From assembly GCA_914767715.1 (NCBI GenBank), contig OU612067.1:25642162-25706161 (forward strand): 64,000 nt of DNA, given 5' to 3'. Both the position numbers and the translations under genes were made by a program. The notes under the pieces are model-generated. The model ran no database searches and was not told the origin of the DNA. It worked only from the letters and a program-made list of their open reading frames with translations. Below, one piece after another: positions 1 to 12,512 of the stretch (its first letter is position 1; each line of letters opens with the position of its first letter). This stretch comes from Membranipora membranacea (lineage: Eukaryota > Bryozoa > Gymnolaemata > Cheilostomatida > Membraniporidae).

Positions 1-1086
1 AAAGTGAAGTGAATGAATTTAATCCGAGTATGCCCCTTTATGAATGGAGTGAATTGACATAACGCTATACAATCATGATCGTATTGTGTGTAATTGTTGC
101 AAATTGTTGTGGATTGATCAAAGAAGTTTTCTGTATTGTCTTTGTACATAACCTAGTTAGAGCCAGCCGCTTGATGGATCCTGACGTACCAATATTAACT
201 TTAAATGATAAGTCAGCGGCCAGACAGACAAAGTCCTCTATGCCGTAACAAATTACCTGTTTATTCACCCTACACAAGAAAATGTTATATAAAACTTTAA
301 TCTTAGAGTTCAGCAATTGGCATGATCTCACTCCACGCCAATTAGGAGTGGAGGTTTCCCACATAGAATTATGTTGTTATCGGACCATTATGATTTTATC
401 AGTCATTTACATATGATTTGTACCTTTTGATTGTGTGTCCATGTAGACCTGGTGTTGTGACCGCTGCCTATATAAATGAGAACTTTGATATTCATTGGGA
501 GTCGGTTAGTTGAGTTTTACACTTATAGTTGAGTTTTGACGTATACAATTTTAACTGAGTTTTAACTTTGACTTTTAATAGACATAAAATAAAGTATTTT
601 AGAGAGTTTTCAATAACTAGACTTGTTTATTGTACATGTTGAGTTAATGGTAAATTTGGATATCTATTGAGTGGGTGGTAATTATGATACAAACAGACAG
701 TGAATAATTGATAATTATCCCTTATCTCTATAAGGGGCTGCTCTGGTAGCGTCTACAAAAGAAGTCGTCATGGACGGTCACCTTAGTACCACCATGAGGT
801 GAAACCAACACAAATTCTAAGTGTTTAGTTGTTTTAAAAAAGCTCTACATTAACAGAAATCCAAGCTTGAGACATTCTGAACGATATCATATAATTCTAA
901 CTCATTATTCAAACACAATTAACCTGTTTTTTACTATATATCATTATTTATGATTCGTTTTCTATTCGTAACAGATGATTCTCAACTGCGCATTTACGAT
1001 GTGTTATGCCTCATAAACCAATTCAGACAAAAATGTGCGATCAAGCTATACTTTCATCAATTTTAATCACTGAAATCAAGACAATA
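1..1086. repeat. Left inverted arm of foldback element, unit I (cut by window edge)
   Basis: This is the left arm of the large foldback element whose complete copy lies at 16270-21975. The inner part (816-1086) is the inverse of 3212-3500, and 1-100 is the inverse of the segment starting near 6240. A solo LTR (105-810) interrupts it. The outer end is beyond the window. No host gene is visible here. Confidence 0.75.
105..810 (+). mobile_element. Solo LTR in foldback arm (unit I)
   Basis: A 706-bp segment begins TGTTGTGG and ends CCAACA, giving TG..CA termini. It is flanked by the 5-bp duplication CAAAT (100-104 and 811-815). It carries TATAAA at 471-476 and AATAAA at 588-593 on the plus strand, as an LTR promoter and poly(A) signal would. 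The opposite arms (near 3490, 11155 and 21498) have a single CAAAT and no insert, which are internal empty sites. No internal retroelement domain accompanies it, so it is a solo LTR of unidentified family. Confidence 0.75.
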
Positions 1087-1104
1087 AGTATTTTAGTGTG
1101 GTGT

Positions 1105-3205
1105 TGTTACAGTGGTGCTGAGTGTGGCCAATGATGCTTTGTAAAAGTCAAGAGTTGCCATCTCATGTGGTCGATCTCAAAGTCAAATCTTCCAACAAGC
1201 TTGGGAGGGTTTGAGGGTCTGATTTTTGATAGTTTCCTGGGGGAGATCCCCCTTACCCTCTGGCGGGAAGGCGCTGAACCAGGTCCCTCCCGCACCCATC
1301 CCGCCTGGCCCTACCACTTCAAAACCCATGGACACAGCCCTGATGTCATCTGCAAATAAGCGGACTATGCGTTTAGTGTTTTCAGGTAAGTCATTGATGT
1401 AATACTGGAACAGAGTAGATTCTATGACTGATCCTAGGGGTACTACTGATATCACATCGGCCATTGATGATTCATCACTATCACCCAACGCTCTCTGCTT
1501 TCTTCCAGACAAGAAGTCTTCTATGAATAAGACAACTTGGAACATTGAACTAGCTTGTCAACCAGAAACCAGCAATCAGAGTTACCTGAATCTGAAAAAG
1601 AATTTACCAGGGGTTGCTTGCCCCCAGGGAAGGTTGTTGAGGGCTGGAGACCTGGCCGCCATTCTTTTGAGAACTCGGGTACTAATACCATCTTGTACGG
1701 GTGCCTATTTGACTTTCAGGGATATTAGGTGTTTCTGTACGCCCTAAGGGGCAATGATGTTTTCAGGCATCTTGGAGGCGAGTGTGAGGTATTGCTATGG
1801 GATGGGGTCTGAAGGATGTGAGAATACTGACGTGAATTGTTTATTTTGAACTTCTGCCTTGCCTGCCAGTCAAATGTGCCAAAAATCTGTTGAGCTATTC
1901 CTCTTGACTGTTATCCTCATCAGTAAACATTCTGTGGACATACTCCGGATGTTGTTTCCTCATCATTTTGACCACTTGCCCGCAGGTGATACAATTAACC
2001 TTTATTTACTTACTTACTTTACTAAATGAGGCCGCTGTGCGTTTTACACCTCTTTTTCAATCTGTTCATCTTCAATCTCATGGAGTTGCTTGTCAATCCA
2101 GGGATGCGAATCTCTGCGTCATTACTGCTTCTGGGGCACGTAGATGTCCATGCCTTGAGATCCGTGACAACAAGGGTGTTATTCTGTCAGGAGGAGAGGC
2201 TCAAAGATGGACTGTGTTAAGCCGTAATTGCCGAGTATGTCTCTGAATTTGGTATGTAGGGTTGGTATGTGGAGCCAGATGTAAGTGTCATATTTGACCA
2301 ATCGAAGCTAAAAACTCAAGTAGGCCATCTTGTTTCTGTTATATTAAAGCATTCTGAAATTGATTCGCCTCAAATCAAGCCTGGTAATGTGGAGGTACGT
2401 AATTTTCGCTACAATATTTGTGGAATTTCTGTGGCGGGGATCCAACATCAGAAGATAGAATATAGTGGTTGTGGTCTGAGAAAACTACCTGGCGTTATTC
2501 GGGGCCTTAGATATCCTACCTTCTCAAATAAACTCCTTTGTGATAATTCGGAACCAACAGTGATGCCATAATCCTTCCATCAGTGGTGTAAGAAAGATGA
2601 AAAGATAGTTGGGACATTAAACTGGATAGCGAGTCATACATCTTTCCATCTTTCAGTGAGTGCCCCAGGTCTTTCCATTATCATCCCTTGTGCACAACAG
2701 GAATTCTAAATTTTCGGCAGCAAAAAAATACAAATCTTCTTGGTGTAATGAACCCAAAAATGACCAAAAGTGTAATTGATTGAATTTTCTTACTTGAGGC
2801 TCAGTTCTAGACTGATGAAGCTATTATATGGCCAATTTTGATCAAAATGTGGTGCGTTTTTTTTATCCTGTAACTGTATGCCTGATTGTTACTGCAATAG
2901 ACATGTGCTTTCCCTCTGCGCATTCTACGATGAGATTGTGAATCAATTAGTCTCCAAATGAACCTCCATCCATCTTGATGACTTGCAATTACTTTTCTAA
3001 CATCTTTATTCCCTGTACAATACGGGACCTGAAACTGACCAAGCACTAAACAAGGCCAATATACCAATGTAGGATGGGTAACGGTTACTGCTCTTAACCT
3101 GACGCCCCTACCTACGGGATGGTAAAATGGAAATGTTATTCTATTATGTAGGCTAAACCTATGTCCAACAATCAAGGCACGACTCCTCTGCCAGCTAGGC
3201 ATCTA
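1105..3205 (-). pseudogene. Degenerate non-LTR retrotransposon (LINE), unit I, internally deleted
   Basis: The minus strand carries a decayed LINE. Positions 1545-1254 read a reverse transcriptase core with YINDLPENT followed by RLFADDI, the A/C motif region of jockey/CR1-like RTs. The usual PQGS motif has become PLGS. Around 2280-2210 the minus strand reads a fragment resembling the end of the AP-endonuclease domain (DILDNYGLTQ). Relative to the copy at 17945-21212, the thumb/C-terminal part is largely missing, with an internal junction near 1213. Stops and frameshifts are frequent, so this is a dead copy. The clade assignment is inference. Confidence 0.7.
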
Positions 3206-3534
3206 GAGTGATGTTGTCTTGATTTCAGTGATTTAAGTTGATGAAAGTATAGCTTGGTCACAAAATTTTGTCTGAATAGGTTTTTGAGACATAATACATC
3301 TTAAATGTGCCGTTGAGAATCATCTGTTACAAAAGGAGAAGAAAATCTAAATAATTTTGTGGGTAGTAAAAAACAGGTTAATTGTGTCTGAAAATGAAAT
3401 TTAAAATTATATGATAATGTTCAGAGTGTCTCTAGCTTGGATTTCTGTTAATGTAGACCCTTTTTAAAACAGCTAAACACTAAGAATTTGCAACAATAAC
3501 ACACAATACTATCATGATTGTATAGCGTTACATC

Positions 3535-6231
3535 CATAAACATATAAATACTCTAGACTGGAAACTATTGGCTATTTGATACATGCTCAGCGTCTTTCTA
3601 ATTCAGTGACGCGACGTTACTGCGCTATTCACTTTTTCTATGTAGCGCATAGGTCAGAATAGGAGTTATCTCTAGGAGTTATTCACACATAAATATAATG
3701 TGTGAATATAATACCTTCTTATTTCTAAATATGACCACTACAACTGGGTATAACCGGCGAATTTTACAGAACAGAAAGTAATCAAGTATAAAATGTGATC
3801 AGTATATCGTGCAATGAAATATTGTCCGTGCAATAACAACTTACATTATAGCTGTTTCTGGCCTGAAGAATTTGTATGAAAAATGGTGCATCGACTATTG
3901 TAAATTTAAGGTTTTGCTCAGCATTTTCACTGAATTAAATTGCATCTGATCTTTCCAACTATCAGACATGTAACCGTAAGACAGATAATACTGATGGTCC
4001 TTGAGTATGGTTTAATTTCAAATGTATTTTGTCAACTAAAGGCTTAAAATCTGAGCACAGAACACTGAGTCTTTGCTCTTCATATCGATTCAGTGATTTT
4101 GCATGATAATATTGTTGAAGATTAGCTACTTCTGGATCAATCTACTGAGACTTTAATCTAGCATAAGCTAGAAATTTTGGTCTTAGATTGACATGGTATT
4201 CCTACACATCCCTCCCTGATACACATGTATCAATCTGTGTAAAAATCAACAAATTATAAGCAGTGAAATCTTTCCATAACGTTGAGGGTTTATAATCTCA
4301 CATATGACCTGGATGTCTAGTGTTTCCCTAACATTTGGTGGGTATTGAGACTTTATTTTTGAAGAAAATTAACTGGCAGAACAACAGGTCTCTTCATCGC
4401 AGAGGAAATAAGATTTGATAAAATACCACAATTTAACTCGCCTTGTGGGAATAATCCGCTGGCTTGTGACAGAACATGAATAAAATATTTGATAGGGATA
4501 AGAAATTGAACTATTATCATGGATGATTTAAATGCAGCCCAGACTGGCCCAATCAATCCGAAGAAAAACTCTTGTTACGTTAAAGACCTTTAAAAATTAA
4601 GCAAGATTCTTATCGATTCAAAAAATGGCCCAGACTGGCCCAATCAATCACATAAATATTGAGTTTAATGTGCACGCTGTAGAGAAAATAAAAGTGGCTC
4701 AGACTGGCCAAATCAATAATATCGATAATTTAGTGGCTGTATATTTACTAAGACTTATCTTATCAGACATGGCTGAAGATAGGGAGGCGGGTCATTTTGG
4801 ACTGAATAAGAGTGTTTGCATCCGTTTTCAAAGCGGCCTCATGATGAGCGCGGATCCTTACATAACGATCGATTATTTCCCTCACAACGCTGCTTGCATG
4901 CTCAGCACAACTGAATAATGAGAGATGGCCTGACTCTATAATCTTTGATAGACTGTTTTTGCATGCTACTGCATAAAAATGTATGGAGTTTTGAAAAGCG
5001 CAGTGATGTCGGTCATGAGGAATGCACTAATGCACAGCATGAAAACTTTTTATTAAAATTTAAATTTTGCATATTTAGTATTCACGAAAATATCCAAAAT
5101 ATTACTTCCCTAATCAAATTATAAGGTGTTTGCAGAGTTACGAATGATATTGTACATTGTGGATTTACAAAATTGATAATTATTAATGAATCACTAGTAA
5201 GTTTTCCTATTCTTGGCCAGGTTGCTAAATTTAAATCAGTGAATATTTTAATGCTATAGGGTATTGTAGATATGGGTATAGGGTACGAATTGCAAATTCT
5301 GAGTACCAGCAGCTGGACTCTAATGGCTCGATTAGGAAGTCGCAGACAGAAGAAAAATCTTCCGCCGTTCCTACCTTAGAAAATTTGAATCAGACGAAGC
5401 CGTACTCATGTTGCAGGCTTAGGTCCCTGGACTACTTTGTAGATCTTGGCTCAATATCGACTATACATAGGTACAAACTGATTTGATACACAGCTTTTTA
5501 AATATCCCTCCACCACCACCGTCCTCCGAGGGAACAAACCGGTAAAGATCAAATGATCTGATGTGCCGTATACTACTACACAGCGGTCAAGGTGACTTGC
5601 TTGTGTTGTATCTACAGTTTATATTTACTTGTGACGGCTGCTGAGATGTTTTTTTTAGTTCACCGCACTAAAATTTTATTAGTAGCCAAGAGCAAGAACC
5701 ATAAATAACAAAGACTAAGTGTTCTGAGCTTTTAAGCATTTAGTTGACAAAAATACATTTGAAATCGGACCTTACTCAAGGACCATTAGTGTTTCCCATC
5801 TTTAATTAACACGCCTGACAGCTGGAAAGATCAGATGCGGCTAATTAGGTAAAACTCTGAGAAAAACCTTGAACTTTGAAAAGTTGATGCACCATTTTTC
5901 ATACAAATGTTAAAACCAGAAACATGCTATAGCATATGTTGTTATGGCACACACAATATTTGATGGCACGTTATACTGATCTCATTTTATACTTCATTAG
6001 TACATGTACTGTAAAATTCACCGGTTATACCCAGTTGTAGTGGTCATATTTAGAAATAAGAAGGTATTTTATTCACACATTAGATTTATGTGGAGATAAC
6101 TCCTATTCTGACCTATGCACTACAGAGAAAAAGTGAAAAGCGCAGTAACGTTGCGTCACTGAATTAGAGAGGACACTGAGCATGTATCAAATAGCCAATT
6201 GTTTCCAGTCTAGAGTATTTATATGTTTATG
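3535..6231. mobile_element. Long-TIR foldback DNA transposon, hAT-like target duplication
   Basis: A 2,697-bp insertion is bounded by the identical 8-bp duplication GTTACATC (3527-3534 and 6232-6239). The inverted repeats start CATAAACATATAAATACTC and extend roughly 550 bp per side (about 3535-4090 and 5685-6231) with modest divergence. An 8-bp duplication is typical of hAT elements, but no transposase is recognisable in the loop, so it looks non-autonomous. Three copies of a CAGACTGGCC-containing motif lie in the loop at 4537, 4628 and 4697. The short ORFs in the loop resemble nothing I know. Confidence 0.8.
4537..4718 (+). repeat. Three spaced CAGACTGGCC motifs in the transposon loop
   Basis: A motif of about 22 bp (GCCCAGACTGGCCCAATCAA at its core) occurs at 4537-4558, 4628-4649 and, slightly diverged, 4697-4718, all in the same orientation. 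Spacing is 91 and 69 bp. They could be protein-binding sites for a transposase or simply a decayed tandem repeat; the sequence cannot say which. Confidence 0.5.
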
Positions 6232-7679
6232 GTTACATCAATTCACTCCATTAATAAAGGGGCATACTCGGATTGAATTCATTATAATTTCCAACTGATC
6301 AGAGATAGCTGAATAAATTTTTCAAGTATCATTCTCTAGACACTTATAAATATTTCTGCTGATTCAGTTTATCTGACAGGTCCATAGATAATTGAAAAAA
6401 AAACCTTTCAAGATGACAAACACAAAAAATTAATGTAATGCCATGACGTTGCGCTGTTGGCAGCACATCAACAATCTGGGTAAATGATTTTTAATTCCTA
6501 TGCAAAGCTAATGGTATCAGGAAACTATATCCAGGGTATTAGCTCTAAATATTGAAAAATTTAATCACAAGTTAAAGATATGTTATGAAAGGGTGATGAT
6601 GGAAAAAGTTATCCCCCCTGATTAACATGAGTGAAATTCCATAAAACCCCCCTTGTGATTCCTGTTCTGAGGGTGGAATATAAAAATATAACACTTAAAC
6701 TCAATAATGTATGAAACTCAGCTTTTACAATTTTAACACAGATTTTGACCCCGGGATCCTCGACTATAAAGAGAAGAGACAACCGCTTAAAATCAGAAAG
6801 GCAATTCGTGAAGACCAATGAGCATGAACATTAATAATTCCATTGAAGAATCTGTCCTATCAAATAAGGGTGGCCATTTATTGTAGGCCAGACACAGATG
6901 ATGTCTGGTAATCTATACTTACATAACTTGTCATTGAACTTTGCGAAGAGATTTCCGAGTGCCAAATGGGATTTCGGCAAACAAAATTAATAAACACCTT
7001 TAGAACAAAAAATATCAACCTAATTTTAAGTAATCGTCCTATTCTTCCAAATCACTTTGAAGTTCATCAGACGACATCTGAAACTGAATTTCATGAAGAT
7101 GAGAGGAGTTAAGAAATTAAGTGTATGAATTCAAAGCATCCAATTTTGAGAGATACAGCAGAAACTCATTTAAAACGACTTAGAGGGGTTCAATTACTTG
7201 TAATGACAGGTCTTCTAAAAGTGAATCTTAGTGACCATAAAATTCTTTGTTTTCAAAAGTCAACATTTACAAAAAAGGGATAAAGAGGCACATTGCAGAG
7301 AGATGATTAATGCATGTCTTCTTGTTTACAAGAAAAGGCAAAGCTGTGATCTATTTCTATGAGAATTGTACCACATGCGCACTGTACTCGCTGTCTACCG
7401 GGGGGGGGGGGGCATTGGGCTCTTCGCCAGCTTCACTAGGAATAAGGCTAAAGATCTGCCCACTCTCCTCAGAACTCACACTGTATTGGTGAAATTAATA
7501 CTGATTGAATGCAAAATATTATTTACAATAATTCATTATTGTGGGGATATGGCTAAATGGGTAAATCACTTGCATGGATGACGGGAGGTGGGAAAATGAC
7601 ATTGAGAAGTTTTCCTATACTATATACTAACTAGAAATGCAGGGGTGTACACTAAGAGATGTAATAGAGATGTAAATAA

Positions 7680-7925
7680 AATCTGGCTTCACCGGGATTC
7701 GAACTCAGCCTCTCGCACAAAGCCATCTAATCCAGGTGTTTAAATATAATGATGTAGTGGGTGTAAGTAGTAATAAATAGAAAAGTAAACCCCATAGTAG
7801 TGGTGTTACTCCTCCTTTGTCGCTATGGTCTAAGAACAAATTTGGCTTCACCAAGAATTAAACTTGGGCCTCTTGCGCTGTGATCGAGCGCACTAGCCAC
7901 TCAGCCACGCCTGCCCACTGGAGCT
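7680..7925 (-). mobile_element. Dimeric tRNA-derived SINE, unit I
   Basis: On the minus strand there are two tRNA-like modules. The first (about 7925-7845) has an A-box-like GTGGCTGAGTGGCTAG. The second (about 7735-7684) has a B-box-like GAGTTCGAATCCC. A clover-leaf cannot be completed, and the same structure recurs at 22856-23105 with a fragment at 14097-14122, so I call it a SINE and not a tRNA gene. Confidence 0.55.
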
Positions 7926-8418
7926 CACGGATTTAAATTGAATATGAATTGGAAAAGTAAGCTGTTGTGTAATTTTGTTAAAACTTATGTTTTTCAAGCT
8001 TTCATGGCAGAAATCAGGCAAAAAAAGTGTAAAATATATTATATGCACACCCTCACCTGGTTTTACTATACATTTATGGTTGAAGAGGGGGCTTTGATTC
8101 AGCAATTTCTTCTATTTTTTTAAAAAGCACGTTTTGAAAAAGTAATATGAGGCACTGGATAAGGGTTTCTTTTATTTTAGTTTGTATACATATACATTTA
8201 TCATAAACAGAGAACTTAGAATTTGTGGACAAGTTACCCAAAGTTGTACTTAACTGTGAATTGGTTTCAGTTACAAAGTTGAATATTTAAGAACCAAAAT
8301 TAAATCTTATAGCCTTCTAATATAAAACACAGAAATAAATTTACCCTTTTATGATCTTTTTTATCCAAAATAAAATTTATATTGATCATCAGACTGAGAA
8401 TAGCAGGTACATACTCAC

Positions 8419-8559
8419 CACTCAGGTAGCTGTTTGAGATCACAATCACTAACATGTAACTCCCTCAGTGCCCTCAGCTCACACAGCCACTCAGGTAATG
8501 TGTGTAGAGCTTCATTACCTGATACATCTAATATCTCCAGCTGAGTCAGTGATCTAATA
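8419..8559 (-). CDS. Leucine-rich-repeat exon (intact copy D)
   Basis: A 141-nt exon of the minus-strand LRR gene. The acceptor is TATTACAG, the exon starts with the third base of a codon and ends CCTGAGTG before the donor GTGAGTATG, so both ends are phase 2 and the length is a multiple of three. It encodes two ~23-residue repeats of the pattern LxxLxxLxVSxNxxLxxLPEW, with the core LPEWLCELRALREL. It has no stop and can be spliced after any other copy in the array. Its continuation lies left of the window. LRRs act as protein-interaction surfaces; the partner is unknown. Confidence 0.75.
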
Positions 8560-9811
8560 CTGTAATATATAATATATATATAGATAATTATTAATACATC
8601 ACATGAAATGAGAGGAGGTGCTTTGTAAACAAGTTATGTCGTATATCATAAGGATCTAATGGCAGCCCCTCAGTACGTAATCTTGTGTTTATAAAATCAT
8701 CTCAAAAGTATAATTTCCTTAGCACCGATCTCTCTGCGACCGGGGAGGGGGGGGGGAAATTCTCCCTGCTGTGACAGATAGTTGACAACAAGAAGTGAAA
8801 CGACAAATAATTATTTGCATGTCATACGCTAGAAATAGAGGGCATTGGATATCCTACATTCCATTTCTACATTGATTAACAATCGAGGATAACATCTTCA
8901 TATCTGCATCCAAAGATCAAAACTCAATAGTAGCAAAAGCTCGAATTTAAATATGAAATGCTCATTTATTGAATGTGAAGAAAAATGATTTATAGTCACG
9001 GCTGAACAAAATTAGTAATTATTTTTGACAAAAATAAATTTTAGTCTGCATCCTTACTATGCAGCCTTACAATAAGTCATAGCTGGCAAGAAGGCAACCC
9101 ATTTTTTCATTACTTTATTTTTTAAGTTAATATTTCAAAAAATTGAAGATTATTGCAAAAATCTTTTATCAGTGACAATGCTGTAGTAATTGATAGACTG
9201 AGAATAGCAGTTTTCCCGGCATAGTTTTTTTTAACATATATTAACAGTTTTCACGTCCAGCCAACGTTGTAAAAAGCAGTTTGGGTAATGGACCTGTGAC
9301 TTCATTTCATTGTTATAGTTTGTGGATTTTGTTTTGAGATTTCCAGCGCACAAGTAATTGTACAACTGACTGATTTCAACAAAATGGTCTCAATGTTATA
9401 AAATACTTTTTCAGCAAAAGAAATTTATTGTGCCTATAGCCTTTTCTGTACCAATCAGAGAAGAACTGCGAGATCATATTAGTGTAATTGAATAAATTAC
9501 TGACCTATGGGCAGAACATAAATTAGGGCATTGGGACATTTTTTCACACGCCATTTTGCTACTACAAATTATTCAAAAGTCGTACAGCATTCTTCGAGCC
9601 ACATGTCTTGCTGAAGAGATATCTGGTAAACGCTGACAAGGTTATTGGCAAAATCCCTCTTTAAAATGAAACTTACACTATGTGTGTACACTGCATGGCC
9701 TGACCATGCATATTAAAGTTTGTTGTACTAATTTTCATGCTATTATCAATAACCACCAAACAATGAAAGGAAAATTAAACTCCTTTTGGGGTTTGAGGCT
9801 ACAACCTATAA

Positions 9812-10868
9812 GTCATACTCTGTTAATCAGTCCAGGTTAATCCTGTAAATAAATTTGAAAAGCCTAACGATTACTATGGGATGCACACTTGGGGGAGGTA
9901 GTAGGCAAATCTTCATGAGAATGACGCCTTGCTGAGGTGTGCTGATCTTGAGAGATGTTCTTACTTAAGCACTTTAGCATTGTCGTCGTGGTAATGGCAA
10001 AACACTTTGAGTCTGCGGTCACATCTGCGTCCGAGAGCTTGGGAAGTTTTGGAGTTCTAAAGACCAGTGGTGTTTGTTTTTTTGTTATTCCGTCTCATTA
10101 TGCAGAAAAGACTTGCAGCCCTCCTTTGCACAGCTTCATGCCTGTTGGCCAGACCATCATTCACACAGTTTCATGCGGTCAATGCATTCCAGCACCGGCC
10201 TTACTGGTTGACTGTACGTGTCTTTTTCACAGCTTTGGAGATGGTCAGAACGTTGCACCTATTAAACCTTAATGTGCTGTTAGTTTTGGAAGTGATGTTG
10301 ATTATGTGAGTTCGCCAGGTTAGCTTGCTGTTAACGGTAATTCCTAGATATTTGACACCTTTGAGCTCTAAGTATTTTAGTGTGATGTTGTTACAGTGGC
10401 GCTGAGTGTGGCCAATGATGCTTTGAGAAAGTCAAGAGTTGCCTTCTCATGTGGTCGATCTCAAAGACAAAACTTCCAACAAGCTTGAGAGGGTTTGAAG
10501 AACATCATGCATGTCCTGGTGGTTTTGGGTTGTATTGTATACCATTATGTCTTCCAGTAGTGTATTCACAGGATGGGCAGGGGGGCCATGGTCCTACCAT
10601 CCTACCACTACCACCCCATCAATTTTTGAAAAAAACTCTTAAAATTTCCATAAGTGTTTCAAATACGCAATGACTCTATTTACTATTATCAATAACAGGT
10701 GATCAGGGGGCCCCTTGTGTTATATGTATGGATAATGAAGCAATAAAGCACCAATGAAGCTGTTTTATAATGGCCAATTTCAGCTTGCTATGAGGTTTAG
10801 AGTTCATCAACACATCAAGAACTGATACATGTGAGCTATCCTTCAGCGCCATGGCCGGCCCTAAAACA
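9812..10868 (-). pseudogene. LINE 3' fragment, unit II
   Basis: Minus-strand fragment of the same LINE as 17945-21212. The region from about 10380 to 9960 encodes decayed C-terminal RT blocks, among them LTWRTHI-like and EAVQRRAASLF, which is the conserved block after the RT thumb. Stops interrupt every frame. The left foldback arm expected to the left of it has been lost: at about 9811 sequence of the 9800 block joins directly to the equivalent of 17960. Confidence 0.7.
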
Positions 10869-10869
10869 T

Positions 10870-12273
10870 ACTTTGGTGATGTTGTCTTGATTTCAGTGAT
10901 TTAAGTTGATGAAAGTATAGCTTGGTCACAAAATTTTGTCTGAATTGGTTTTTGAGACATAACGCATCTTAAATGTACCGTTGAGAATCATCTGTTACAA
11001 AAGGAGAAGAAAATTTAAATATTTTTTGGGTAGTAAAAAACAGGTTAATATTGTGTCTGAAAATGAGTTAAAATTATATGATAATGTTCAGAGTGTTTCT
11101 AGCTTGGATTTCTGTTAATGTAGACCTTTTTTAAAACAGCTAAACACTTAGAATTTGCAACAATGACACACAATACGATCATGATCGGATAGCGTTACGT
11201 CAATTCACTCCATTCATAAAGGGGCATACTCGGATTGAATTCATTATAATTCCCAACTGATCAGAGATAGCTGCATAAATTTTTCAATTATCATTCTCTA
11301 GACACTTATAAAAATTTCTGCTGATTCAGATTATCTGACAAGCCCATAGATAATTGAAAAAAAACCTTTCAAGATGACAAACACAAAAAATTAAATGCTA
11401 ATGGTATCAGGAAACTATATCCAGAGTATTAGCTCTAAATATTGAAAAATTTAATCACAAGTTAAAGATATGTTTTGAAAGGGCGATTATGGAAAAAGTT
11501 GTCCCCCCTGATTAACATGAGTGAAATTCCATAAAACACCCCTTGTGATTCCTGTTCTGAGGGTGGGATATAAAAATAAAACACTTAAAGTACCAAGCAA
11601 ATGAGGGGGTGCACGGGGATTAATCATGTGTAGTGACAGGCAAGACCATTGGCTGATCAGCATAATTAGAGGCGGAGAATGGCCTTGGTCTCCGCCTCTA
11701 ACAGCCAGTCCGCGTTGCGTTCTCAAGTGGGCAAGTGTGTTATATAAGAAATTGTGATTTGCAGACACCTATGAATAAAGTTGAATAGCAGCATATGATA
11801 TAGCTATTGTTATGTTGGCTCATCACACCTGGGATTATAGGATTTTATTACAACGGCCAATTTCAATCTTGACAACAGTATCTAGGCAACCTCTAACACA
11901 TCAAAATTGACCAATAAGAGCTGGTAAAATTTGAAGCGGATGATTTGAAATCATTGGGACTGGGCAATTTTGATGTATTTTCACCACTTTCCGATGCGAT
12001 TTTTGGAATAAAACTTTATCGGGCAAGTGTATCACACAATTCTGCTTTAGCACATACGATTCCCATTAAAAAAAATTAACTACTGCTCATCTTATTTCTG
12101 AAAAAGCAGGAGAAATTTGAATGCTGCTAACCCCATTTGAATTTGATATGGCTGGGTGATCGCTTTACGTTGACTGGGCCTTATATACCGGTCAAGCCAC
12201 TTTAAACTCAATAACGTATGAAACTCAGATTTTACACTTATAACACGGATTTTGACCACGAGATCCCCGACTA
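10870..12273. repeat. Right foldback arm, unit II, with an unassigned insertion
   Basis: This is the same arm as 21214-21975, ending CCCCGACTA at 12273 followed by TAA. Compared with units I and III it carries about 600 bp of extra DNA (roughly 11589-12192), placed between CACTTAAA and CACTTTAAA, which may be an imperfect 8-bp target duplication. That insert contains a hairpin, TTAGAGGCGGAGA (11666-11678) with TCTCCGCCTCTAA (11689-11701). No coding capacity is recognised. Confidence 0.65.
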
Positions 12274-12303
12274 TAAAGAGAAGAGACAACCGCGAAAATC
12301 AGA

Positions 12304-12512
12304 AAGGAGAGGTATACACCCGAGGGTGCTGGGGGCTGGAACAATCAACAATGAAAGCTCCCCCAGTGGGACTCGAACCCACAACTCCTGCGGCACTAAT
12401 CGCCTGGCAGTGAATAGCATGCGCGCTAACCGATTGCGCCATCTCACCATCCCCAAAAAAGAATGGATTGATGGCGCTAATTAGATAGCCCGCTATTCAC
12501 TACTCGTGATTC
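12304..12512 (-). mobile_element. tRNA-derived SINE inserted in unit II
   Basis: On the minus strand an A-box-like TGGCGCAATCGGTTAGCG and a B box GGTTCGAGTCC with a paired T-arm (GTGGG/CCCAC) are followed by a tail containing CAGCACCCTCGGGTG. A related plus-strand copy is at 32134-32374. Units I and III lack it at the same point, so the insertion followed the unit duplication. Acceptor-stem pairing is absent, so it is not a functional tRNA gene. The exact ends are approximate. Confidence 0.7.

Larger units (their letters stand above)
3212..6766. repeat. Right inverted arm of foldback element, unit I, split by a hAT-like element
   Basis: Positions 3212-3526 are the inverse of the inner left arm. 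The arm resumes at 6240 and ends with CCCCGACTA at 6766, followed by TAA (6767-6769). The interruption (3535-6231) is a separate insertion with its own 8-bp target duplication. The arm matches 10870-12273 and 21214-21975. Confidence 0.75.
6770..9810. repeat. Tandem unit I of the LRR-exon intron array
   Basis: First of about four related units (others near 12277-16266, 21979-26265 and 26268-28170). Shared landmarks in order: the GTGAAGACCAATGAGCATG block (6807; cf. 12513, 22010, 26305), a poly-G/GGGCTCTTCGCCAGCTTCAC block (near 7420), a dimeric tRNA-like SINE (7680-7925), an LRR exon (8419-8559), the CAACGTTGTAAAAAGCAG block (9262), and the ATTATCAATAACCACCAAAC block (9750). A second LRR exon present in unit III has been deleted here near 9211. 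No other gene is supported. Confidence 0.7.

Noticed and set aside
2807-3202. 131-codon minus-strand ORF in unit I
   Set aside because: It lies in the 5' part of the dead LINE, is not open in the unit III copy, and resembles no domain I know.
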